Part shown: piece after piece, positions 7,964 to 14,777 of the stretch
Layout: each line of letters starts with the position of its first letter
Numbering within the stretch: position 1 is the stretch's first letter
Origin: CABMGU01 sp964508495
GTDB lineage: Archaea > Nanobdellota > Nanobdellia > Woesearchaeales > ARS49
NCBI GenBank assembly: GCA_964508495.1
Contig: CAZDUA010000031.1
Coordinates: 1-62,141 of the forward strand
Direction of reading: 5' to 3'
Length of the DNA stretch: 62,141 nucleotides
Translations under genes and position numbers: made by a program
Notes under the pieces: generated by a model
Seen by the model: the letters and a program-made list of their open reading frames with translations, nothing else
Database searches by the model: none
Told to the model about the DNA's origin: nothing

Positions 7964-8196
7964 CCCATCTGTTCGAGGGCTGCCTTTTTGGCTTCGCCTT
8001 CGATTTTTGTTTTGCTTCCGCACCGTCCGCAGAGTACGAACAGCTCATTTGTTAGTGGAATTATTGGTATGAAGTAGAGCGTGAACCACTCTGTTAGTTT
8101 GACGAGGCCGTGCATCGTTTTTCGCTTGCAGTTCTTGCACGGCTTGTTGGCTTCACCAAGCACTTTCGGTTTGCTCTTGTAGCCGAAGAGTATCAT
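7960..8196 (-). CDS. Small zinc-ribbon membrane protein
   Basis: 78 residues. CKNC (about 20-23) and CGRC (about 56-59) form a probable zinc ribbon split by a hydrophobic stretch (about 35-54) that could touch or cross the membrane. Proteins with this zinc-ribbon_15 style are common in archaea with no known function. It overlaps both neighbours by 4 bases. Confidence 0.75.
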   Translation of the reverse strand: MILFGYKSKPKVLGEANKPCKNCKRKTMHGLVKLTEWFTLYFIPIIPLTNELFVLCGRCGSKTKIEGEAKKAALEQMG

Positions 8197-8369
8197 GACC
8201 TGCCTCCGAATATCATCACGAGAATTCCTACAATAGCAAGCGCTCCTGCCACGTATGACTGCGATTCTCCGAGTAGGTTTAGTAGTTTGAACTGGAGGCC
8301 GAAGAATGGAAGTACAAATCCTCCTGCTCCAAAGAAGAACATCATTGCGCCGAGTCCTCTTGCTGACAT
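8193..8369 (-). CDS. 58-residue two-helix membrane protein
   Basis: The start is the ATG at 8369, 7 bases after a perfect GGAGGT; a GTG at 8378 is possible but would lie inside that ribosome-binding site. The protein is almost entirely two hydrophobic segments (about 8-25 and 38-54). No family was recognised. It is the second gene of the seven-gene operon. Confidence 0.65.
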   Translation of the reverse strand: MSARGLGAMMFFFGAGGFVLPFFGLQFKLLNLLGESQSYVAGALAIVGILVMIFGGRS

Positions 8370-8370
8370 T

Positions 8371-8622
8371 TTACGCACCTCCTATGAATAAGTACATTAT
8401 CGAAATGTAGAGGAAGTACAATCCACCTGCAACGCATGCTGCTCCGATTAATCTTGCCATGGCCGGATGATGTTGTGTGCCGTCGTTTTTCTCCAGTTTG
8501 CCTCTCACTAATGCTATTATTCCGCCTATTGCGAATAGTAATCCGATTATTATTCCGCCAACAGCTACTACTCCTGGTGGCAGCGTTCTTAGCAACGCTT
8601 TGAGTCCCACATATTGTCCCAT
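8371..8622 (-). CDS. 83-residue two-helix membrane protein, first gene of operon
   Basis: Hydrophobic segments at about 14-40 and 56-80 flank a polar loop (KLEKNDGTQHH). A strong GGAGGAAAG lies before the ATG at 8622. It opens an operon in which each of the following six genes starts within 4 bases of the previous stop. No family was recognised. Confidence 0.65.
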   Translation of the reverse strand: MGQYVGLKALLRTLPPGVVAVGGIIIGLLFAIGGIIALVRGKLEKNDGTQHHPAMARLIGAACVAGGLYFLYISIMYLFIGGA

Positions 8623-8634
8623 TTTCTTTCCTCC

Positions 8635-8652
8635 AAAGCTTCGTAAAGCTTC
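8635..8652. repeat. 8-base direct repeat upstream of the Lrp-containing operon
   Basis: AAAGCTTC occurs twice (8635-8642 and 8645-8652) separated by GT, in the leader between the TATA element at 8687-8698 and the first ATG. AAGCTT is itself palindromic, so the two copies could form an operator. The proximity to an Lrp gene in the same operon suggests autoregulation, but this is inference. Confidence 0.35.
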
Positions 8653-8686
8653 CTTGACTATTGTAAGTTATACGAAGAAAGCGTAA

Positions 8687-8729
8687 GATATATACTTTGT
8701 TCAATTATAATTATTACTAATAACTATAT
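8687..8729. promoter_or_regulatory. Back-to-back TATA boxes between operon and phoU gene
   Basis: On the minus strand AAGTATATATCTT (8686-8698) precedes the seven-gene operon. On the plus strand a TAACTATATAATT element (about 8719-8731) precedes the PhoU-like gene and a second AATTATATACTT follows at about 8745-8756. The whole spacer 8623-8775 holds only these signals. Confidence 0.5.
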
Positions 8730-8775
8730 AATTACAAAGGAAAGAATTATATACTTGGAAGGTTTCTACTATTGT

Positions 8776-9732
8776 ATGAAGCGTAAAATAAACAGGGTTG
8801 GAACGTCAACTTTGACTGTTTCACTGCCGAGCAAGTGGGCCCAGAAATATGCCTTGAAGCCGGGACAAGAAGTTGAAGTTTTTGAAGAGGGCAGAATTGT
8901 GCACATTTCCGCAGGCGCAAATGTCAGGAAGGGCAATAAGACGATCATCAATATTGATGAATTCAATGCTCTTATGGTTAACAGGCTTCTTAACGAACTT
9001 TACAATTCAGGTGTTGACGAGATCATTATTAACTTCTCAAAGCCCACGGTTCCTAATTACAAAACTGGAGAATCTGTTGAAGTAGAGAAGTACATTAATA
9101 GGCTTCTTCCCAGATTTATAGGTCTTGAAATAGTATCTCAAACGCCTGGCAAGATTATATTGCAAAACCTGCTTCCGGTAGAAAAAACAGAAAAGCTGGA
9201 TGTAATTCAAAAGCGTACTTATTTTCTTATCAAGGAATTCTTAAGCGAATTTATCAAGAACTTGAACAATTTCAGTAGTTTTTATCCAAAAGTCTATGAT
9301 TACCATGATGCCGTGGATAGGTTCATTAATTATTATCTGAGGTTAATCTCTGCATCAGATTTAGGCGAGCATCAAAAGGCAAGAGCGGCTACGTTTTATG
9401 AGAGAATAAAGACAGTATTGGATAAAGTTAGGCACACTAGCGAAAGGCTTTCAGAAATGAAGATGATTACTCCAAAGATAAAGTCTTATGTTGCTGAAAT
9501 CTTCAATTACTATATGTCCCAGTTTGACTTTATTTTCAAATCAGGCATAACTACAAAGGAAGTCGATGGTATCGTAAAAAAAAGATATGAACTCGTCAAT
9601 AAAATTAATCAAGAAAGGTTTAATGAGAGAGAAGCAAGAGTGATTTGGGAGTGCAGGAGCATGGTTGATACAATTGTTGAATTTCTTGATGAGTACATTC
9701 AATTGAATTCTGAGAGCTTTAGAGCTGCTTGA
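8776..9732 (+). CDS. AbrB-PhoU phosphate-type regulator
   Basis: 318 residues from the ATG at 8776; an upstream TTG would add 7 unlikely residues. Residues about 2-48 form a SpoVT/AbrB DNA-binding domain (INRVGTSTLTVSLPSKW), followed by helical PhoU-like regions (about 90-310) with FYERIKTVLDKVRH and DTIVEFLDEYI segments. Archaeal proteins of this type are thought to control phosphate uptake genes, but no Pst transporter lies nearby. It is convergent with a protein kinase gene and overlaps it by 14 bases. Confidence 0.85.
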   Translation: MKRKINRVGTSTLTVSLPSKWAQKYALKPGQEVEVFEEGRIVHISAGANVRKGNKTIINIDEFNALMVNRLLNELYNSGVDEIIINFSKPTVPNYKTGESVEVEKYINRLLPRFIGLEIVSQTPGKIILQNLLPVEKTEKLDVIQKRTYFLIKEFLSEFIKNLNNFSSFYPKVYDYHDAVDRFINYYLRLISASDLGEHQKARAATFYERIKTVLDKVRHTSERLSEMKMITPKIKSYVAEIFNYYMSQFDFIFKSGITTKEVDGIVKKRYELVNKINQERFNEREARVIWECRSMVDTIVEFLDEYIQLNSESFRAA

Positions 9733-10873
9733 GTTTTTTTAAGGTTTCTTGCAGGACTTTTTTAGCGCTAATCTGACAAGGATATTCATCTCTCAAAGTA
9801 TGGCCATTTTTTAGAAAAGTTCTCAGGGAAGTAATATAGTTGATTCTTCGCGATTCATGGTCAAGAAGCCCAGTTGGCTGGCAAAGATAAGCTGCTGCTG
9901 CGAGTAATGCTTGGAACTCTCTGGCTGATTCTGGCTGGCTTCTTAAGTAATATCTTAATTTTCCTTTCTCACTTACGTACTCCTCTTTTTCCACCTGCAT
10001 GCATGCTTTTTCAAGTTCTGAAAACTTTTCAAGAAGTTCTTCTTGATATTCAATTGCTGGCTTTTTCTCATTCAGCGATTTCACTCTCTCACCGATTTTT
10101 TCTCGTCTAACTGCTTTATCTGGTGAGTTGTCAATCAGATGCTGACCCGTTAGTTGCTCATAGAGTACCAATCCAACTGACCATGCGTCATAATCATCCG
10201 CCCATTCCTTTGCTCCGAGATAGATTTCCGGAGGTCCATATGTTAGTGAGCCCCACATGCCGTCAAATTCTTGTGTTGCAAGACCAAAATCCACAAGGTA
10301 CGGTTTTGAATTTTCGCTTAAAACAATGTTCTCTGGGCGTATATCTCGGTGAAATATGGGGTTTGGAATTGTGATTCCAGAATACGCCCATTTCATCTGC
10401 AAAATTACTAAGGCGTCAAATAAGCCCTTTGCGATAGCTGGAAAATCTTTAATTTGGTGACTTAAACCCAATTTTCCATCAATTACAGTACGTAGCGATG
10501 GAACTCCAAAATGATGGCTTCTGGGGAGCAGATAAGACCATTTTGGAAGGCGCGTGAATAAAATTCCTGTATAATCTCCTTTAATTGGTACCACGTCTTC
10601 TATTTTCGCTATGTTATCATGGTCATCAAGCCAGGCGAGTATTTTTGCCTCATTTTTTGTACGCTCTACAGGGTCGAGTTTTGAATGTTCATACCCTGAA
10701 AGAGGTACATCCGGACCTAGTAAATCGTGAGGCAAGTTGACTTTCAAAAGATTTACAAGATTCACCCTTGCACGTTTTACTACGTACATCTCTGACAAGT
10801 TTCCAGAGGGAAGCTCACCTAAAACTTCCATCCCATCATGTATTACGTCCCCTGCTTGCAATATCTTACCCAT
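9719..10873 (-). CDS. Hanks-type protein kinase (kinase 1)
   Basis: 384 residues, soluble. The kinase domain covers about residues 13-270: probable ATP-binding Lys44 (LLKVN), Glu75 of helix C, catalytic loop HRDIRPEN (175-182, with Asp177 and Asn182), DFG 195-197 and a GPPE in place of APE. The HRD-loop lysine is replaced by arginine (HRDIRPEN for HRDLKPEN), a change also found in some active kinases. The C-terminal 110 residues are helical with no recognised domain. Its first codons overlap the end of kinase 2 by 8 bases. Confidence 0.85.
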   Translation of the reverse strand: MGKILQAGDVIHDGMEVLGELPSGNLSEMYVVKRARVNLVNLLKVNLPHDLLGPDVPLSGYEHSKLDPVERTKNEAKILAWLDDHDNIAKIEDVVPIKGDYTGILFTRLPKWSYLLPRSHHFGVPSLRTVIDGKLGLSHQIKDFPAIAKGLFDALVILQMKWAYSGITIPNPIFHRDIRPENIVLSENSKPYLVDFGLATQEFDGMWGSLTYGPPEIYLGAKEWADDYDAWSVGLVLYEQLTGQHLIDNSPDKAVRREKIGERVKSLNEKKPAIEYQEELLEKFSELEKACMQVEKEEYVSEKGKLRYYLRSQPESAREFQALLAAAAYLCQPTGLLDHESRRINYITSLRTFLKNGHTLRDEYPCQISAKKVLQETLKKLKQL

Positions 10874-12614
10874 TTTTGCCTATATCGGTTTTTCTCAGTT
10901 CATAAGAATTTTGAAGCGTTTGAATCGTTTGTGCAACGCGATAATTGTACGGCGATTCAATATCTCGTGCATCCTTGCCGCCAAAGAATGAATTATCAAA
11001 AAAACAATTTGACATGATGAATTCGATAATCGATTGGGCGCCGTCGATAAGTGCGGCATCCTTCAAAGTGTTAAAAAAATTGTGCTGATAGAACAAATTG
11101 AGCTTATTTTTGGTTTCAGTATCGATCTTCAATTGTTCTTTCTCAAAATATTCCGCACATTCTTTTGGATTGAAATCAATTGCTTTTACAACGTTAGCAA
11201 GCGGATTTTTAATTACGCCCTCAATTCCTTCTCGTACATTGTTAAGAAGTTTTTGTTGCTGGTCAATCATGAATGTCATATACTGATCAGGTTCTTTCAC
11301 TTTATCAATCTCTTTTGATGAGAAGAATTTGTTACCAGTAAGCATTTCATAAAGTATGACTCCTAAAGACCATAAATTATCACGCGGCACAACGTCATAT
11401 GCTGTTTTGTTGCGCGATAGTTTGAGCATGCGAGGTGATGCATAATCGATAGGCCAGTGTTTCCAAATTTCTTTTGTGTCGTATATTGCATCGTTAAAAT
11501 CCGTTAGTTTTACACCGTCTTTGTCAATTCCAACATTGTGGGGTGCGAGATCGTAATGCATTATTCCACGCTCATGGCAAGCTGCCAGCGCAGTCAGCAT
11601 TTGTTCAAAGTAAAGCATTGCATCAGAAAATTTAATCCGTGATCCGCTATTCTCAAGTTTTTCTTTCAATGTTTGTTCGAAGGGTTCCATTGGCAATACG
11701 AATTTGCCTTCCATCTCAAATGGATCATAATAGGTAACTATGTTTGGGTGTCTAAGTTCTCGCAGTTTTTCGATATTTCTGACAACCGCGTCTATTGGAA
11801 CGTCCTGATTAACTATTTTAACTGCAACTTCTCCTGAATACTTGTTTTGCGCTAGATATACATCGCTGACGCGTCCACTGCCGAGCTTTCTAAGAGGATT
11901 GTAATTTGAGGGCAATTCTAATTTTGCAAGCTCGATTATTTCCTCAAGCGGCATTCTTTCTTCTTTTGCCTCCTCTTTTTTCATGTAGTTGATTATCTTT
12001 CTCAGTTTACTATTTGTTAGAATCAGATGCACCGCTTTTGCAAAGTTTGGATCAGTTTGGTATGCTGTTGTTCCGCAGAATATGGCTGTTTTCTTGATAA
12101 AGTCCAGTTTTTCAGGCAGTTTATCTTCTTGCTCGATGAATCTGGTGTAGGGCAGTTCTCTGCCTTCTGCGAAAATGAAGTCAATTGCGCTGAAAAACTC
12201 GCTTGAGACCGGTTCAGGTAATTTTTCCAAAGGTTCTTTTATTTCAGTTAATATTTCTACAAGGGTGTCAAGACAAGCATTCGATTTTTGTGCAATTTCT
12301 TCTTTTTCTTTGTCTACTTTTTCTCCATCATATTCCAGAAATTGAAGGGTATCGCTTACTGACACATATCTCGCAGCATGCATTGAAATTGTGTCCATGG
12401 CTTTTTGTTTCAGTGAAGAGCCTACATATGACTTGACAAATCTGAACGTTTTTCTATATGCCTGCTGCTCTTCTGATGGAAGGTCTGGCCTATCTTCATC
12501 TATCCACTCATGTTCTACATTACTGAAGAATTCATCCAGTCCTTTGCGGATGGCTTTCATTGCGCCTTCTATATTCTTCCTGCGTATGTCTTCCTCGCTG
12601 TCAAAGTCACCCAT
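10866..12614 (-). CDS. Hanks-type protein kinase with helical N-terminal domain and degenerate catalytic loop (kinase 2)
   Basis: 582 residues. Residues 1-235 are helical and acidic with no recognised family. Residues about 238-460 are a kinase domain: glycine loop LGSGRVSDVY (244-253), Lys266 (VAVKIV), catalytic loop HYDLAPHN (353-360) and DFN (372-374). Compared with HRDLKPxN the Arg is Tyr and the catalytic-loop Lys is Ala, and the DFG glycine is Asn. Asp355, Asn360 and Asp372 remain, so it may be weakly active or a pseudokinase acting on kinase 1, with which it is translationally linked. A TATA box (TTTATATATTC) is at about 12636-12646. Confidence 0.8.
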   Translation of the reverse strand: MGDFDSEEDIRRKNIEGAMKAIRKGLDEFFSNVEHEWIDEDRPDLPSEEQQAYRKTFRFVKSYVGSSLKQKAMDTISMHAARYVSVSDTLQFLEYDGEKVDKEKEEIAQKSNACLDTLVEILTEIKEPLEKLPEPVSSEFFSAIDFIFAEGRELPYTRFIEQEDKLPEKLDFIKKTAIFCGTTAYQTDPNFAKAVHLILTNSKLRKIINYMKKEEAKEERMPLEEIIELAKLELPSNYNPLRKLGSGRVSDVYLAQNKYSGEVAVKIVNQDVPIDAVVRNIEKLRELRHPNIVTYYDPFEMEGKFVLPMEPFEQTLKEKLENSGSRIKFSDAMLYFEQMLTALAACHERGIMHYDLAPHNVGIDKDGVKLTDFNDAIYDTKEIWKHWPIDYASPRMLKLSRNKTAYDVVPRDNLWSLGVILYEMLTGNKFFSSKEIDKVKEPDQYMTFMIDQQQKLLNNVREGIEGVIKNPLANVVKAIDFNPKECAEYFEKEQLKIDTETKNKLNLFYQHNFFNTLKDAALIDGAQSIIEFIMSNCFFDNSFFGGKDARDIESPYNYRVAQTIQTLQNSYELRKTDIGKNG

Positions 12615-12635
12615 ACTGCCTATTTATACTCGAGA

Positions 12636-12646
12636 ATATATAAACT
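12636..12646 (-). promoter_or_regulatory. TATA box for the tandem kinase operon
   Basis: The minus-strand sequence is TTTATATATTC about 25-30 bases before the ATG at 12614, giving a leaderless or very short leader transcript. Confidence 0.5.
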
Positions 12647-12673
12647 TTACTCACTATCCAGTTACAAAAACAC

Positions 12674-13834
12674 CTATAGATGCCTGTAAACGTTCAAAGA
12701 ATATGACAGTCCTGCTCCGAATTCTACGAACAAAACATAGTCTCCGCGTTGTATTCTGCCTGTTTTTAGTGCGACGTCAAACGCGTGTGCTGGGCTTGCT
12801 GTTGAGCTGTTGCCGAACGTGTCGCCTGTTATTATGAGGTCTTTTACGATTGGGAAGTCTTTTTGTGCCTTTATTGCTTTGAGCATGCTTGGGTTTGCTT
12901 GGTGTGGAACGATTATTGGCGGTTCTTTGCAGTGTTCTATTCCTTTTTTGATTAGTTCTACTGCTTTTTTGACCGCCCACGTGTATACTGTTCTTCCGTT
13001 TTGTTCGAAATATCCGTTATTCAGTTTTATTGCGTCGCGCATTGTGCTGTCTGTTTCAATTAAATTGTAGATAAATCCTGGTTGTTCGCTCGGCCCTAGC
13101 AATGCAGCGCCTGCTAGTTCTCCGAATAAGACGACTGATTTTCTGTCTTTTTGGTTTGTGACTTGGTGCATTTTGTCAACGCCGACAACTATAATGTATT
13201 GCGACTCTTTTTTTATTGCGGCATCTGCGAGCGCTAAACCATAACCGTGTGATGCGCATCCTGTTGTCAAATCGTATGAGCGTTCTGCGTTTAGTCTGAA
13301 TTCTATTGCTATTGCTTGTGAGAGTCCTGTTTGTTTATGCTGGTAGACTATTGCGCCTTTTTTTAATTCCCGCATTCGTGGGAAGTCATCTATTTTTATT
13401 GTTTTGTCTACGAGGACTGGGCTTCCTGTTAGTTGTGTTGCGGCTTCTATTGCAGAAGAAATGTCTGTTGTTATCACGTCAAATGCTGGCGCGTTTCCTG
13501 CATTGATGTGCTGGTGTATTTTTGATGCCTCGCATGGTATGAGCAATGGTAGTGGAGGATTAAGGAATGGCATGTGTGTGTTTCCTGCGAGTATGATGCT
13601 TATTTGCTCTCGTGGAATGTCTGGCCTTTTGTCTAATATTCGCTTGACTGTTTGCATTGCCATGTATTCTTGTGTTTCCCAGTCTTCTGCTATTCTTCTT
13701 TCTAGAATTCCAGTGCAGTTTTGTATCCATTCTTCTGATGTTCCTTCAGTGTCTTTCAGCATTTCGACTAGGTCTTTGTTTGTTCGTACTTTTGCTGGAA
13801 CATAACTTTCTGTTTCTAATATCGTGCTGTGCAT
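12674..13834 (-). CDS. FabH-like 3-oxoacyl-ACP synthase III with an internal insertion
   Basis: 386 residues, about 60 longer than typical FabH. The Cys-His-Asn catalytic set is complete: Cys193 (DLTTGCASHGYGLALADA), His311 (VPHQAN) and Asn342 (DTFGNSS). VVLFGELAGAALLG and the C-terminal GDYVLFVEFGAGLSYS match FabH rather than HMG-CoA synthase. An insertion of about 70 residues lies between the NAPAFDV segment (115-120), where FabH would reach its active Cys, and the actual Cys segment. FabH condenses acetyl-CoA with malonyl-ACP. Fatty acid synthesis is unusual in archaea, so a modified substrate is possible. It follows gpsA by 58 bases with its own TATA box (GCTTTTATAGTC, about 13862-13873). 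Confidence 0.8.
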   Translation of the reverse strand: MHSTILETESYVPAKVRTNKDLVEMLKDTEGTSEEWIQNCTGILERRIAEDWETQEYMAMQTVKRILDKRPDIPREQISIILAGNTHMPFLNPPLPLLIPCEASKIHQHINAGNAPAFDVITTDISSAIEAATQLTGSPVLVDKTIKIDDFPRMRELKKGAIVYQHKQTGLSQAIAIEFRLNAERSYDLTTGCASHGYGLALADAAIKKESQYIIVVGVDKMHQVTNQKDRKSVVLFGELAGAALLGPSEQPGFIYNLIETDSTMRDAIKLNNGYFEQNGRTVYTWAVKKAVELIKKGIEHCKEPPIIVPHQANPSMLKAIKAQKDFPIVKDLIITGDTFGNSSTASPAHAFDVALKTGRIQRGDYVLFVEFGAGLSYSLNVYRHL

Positions 13835-13892
13835 AATAAAATTTTCTCGTCTATTAAGACTATAAAAGCTTTATTGTGAAACTTAACGCGCG

Positions 13893-14765
13893 TTATTGCC
13901 ACGTTGCGATTATGTCTTCTACTTTGCCTTTCCTGAAGAATGCGTTGTATGTTGCTGTTATTGTTGGTATTCTTATGTTGTGTTGTTCTGCGTATTTTTG
14001 TATTATTTGGAGTGTTCTGTGGCCTTCTACTGTTTGTTCTGGTTTTGGTAATGGTTTGCCTTTCTTGATTGCGTCTCCGAATTGGTGGCCAAATTGGTGA
14101 TTGCGGGATGTTTCGCTCATGCATGTGGCGAACAAATCGCCGATAAAGCTTAATCGTGGTATTGACGCGCTTCCTTTGTGTTCGTAGATGTGGTCTATTT
14201 CTCTTAGTGCGAATGCGATATAGCTTCCCATGGAGTTGCACGCGTTGTCTGAGTAATAGCCGTCTAGTAGTCCTGATCCGAGTGCTGCGATATTTTTTAT
14301 CGCTCCGCCGAACTCTACGCCTACTGCGTCTGTTTCTGGGACTACTCTGAAGGATGGTGAGTTGAATAGTCTTGTCCATTCTTGCGCATGGTCGCCTGCT
14401 ATTACTGCCATTGCGGGCCTGCCCAGCATTATTTCCACGCTTAGGTTTGGCCCCATTAGTGCTGCTGTTGGGTTTTTGAGTTCTTGTTTGATTAGTTCTG
14501 TTGGCGTTTTGAGATCGTCATATAGTCCTTTTACACAACTGAGTATTTTTGCTTCTGGGTTTATTATTCCTGATATCATGTTTACGCAATCTGCTAATGC
14601 TGGGGAAGGGACGCAGATTACTATCATGTCTGCTTGTTTTATTTTGTCTACTGCTTCTCCGCTGTATGTTCCGTCTGGCTCTAATTCTACGAATTCGTTT
14701 TGGTTATTGCCTAATAGTTTAGAAATGGCATTTCCAAACTTGCCTGCGCCGATTATTGTTATCAT
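13893..14765 (-). CDS. gpsA: NAD(P)-dependent glycerol-3-phosphate dehydrogenase, bacterial type
   Basis: 290 residues. The N-terminal Rossmann motif is IIGAGKFGNA (3-12). VKGLYDD, MGPNLSVEI (about 101-109), the GGAIKNIAALGSG block with the catalytic Lys (about 150-162) and GDLFATCMSETSRNH follow the GpsA family. It makes sn-glycerol-3-phosphate from dihydroxyacetone phosphate, the backbone of bacterial phospholipids; the archaeal backbone enzyme (sn-glycerol-1-phosphate dehydrogenase) is a different family. The gene lies 12 bases behind lhr and before the FabH-like gene, and a PlsC-like gene is 10 kb away. Confidence 0.9.
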   Translation of the reverse strand: MITIIGAGKFGNAISKLLGNNQNEFVELEPDGTYSGEAVDKIKQADMIVICVPSPALADCVNMISGIINPEAKILSCVKGLYDDLKTPTELIKQELKNPTAALMGPNLSVEIMLGRPAMAVIAGDHAQEWTRLFNSPSFRVVPETDAVGVEFGGAIKNIAALGSGLLDGYYSDNACNSMGSYIAFALREIDHIYEHKGSASIPRLSFIGDLFATCMSETSRNHQFGHQFGDAIKKGKPLPKPEQTVEGHRTLQIIQKYAEQHNIRIPTITATYNAFFRKGKVEDIIATWQ

Positions 14766-14777
14766 TCTGTGAGACTA

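Noticed and set aside
7964..8023. N-terminal extension of the Lrp regulator from the ATG at 8023
   Set aside because: It would add 20 basic residues inside the zinc-ribbon gene; the GTGA overlap at 7960-7963 is the coupling seen throughout this operon.
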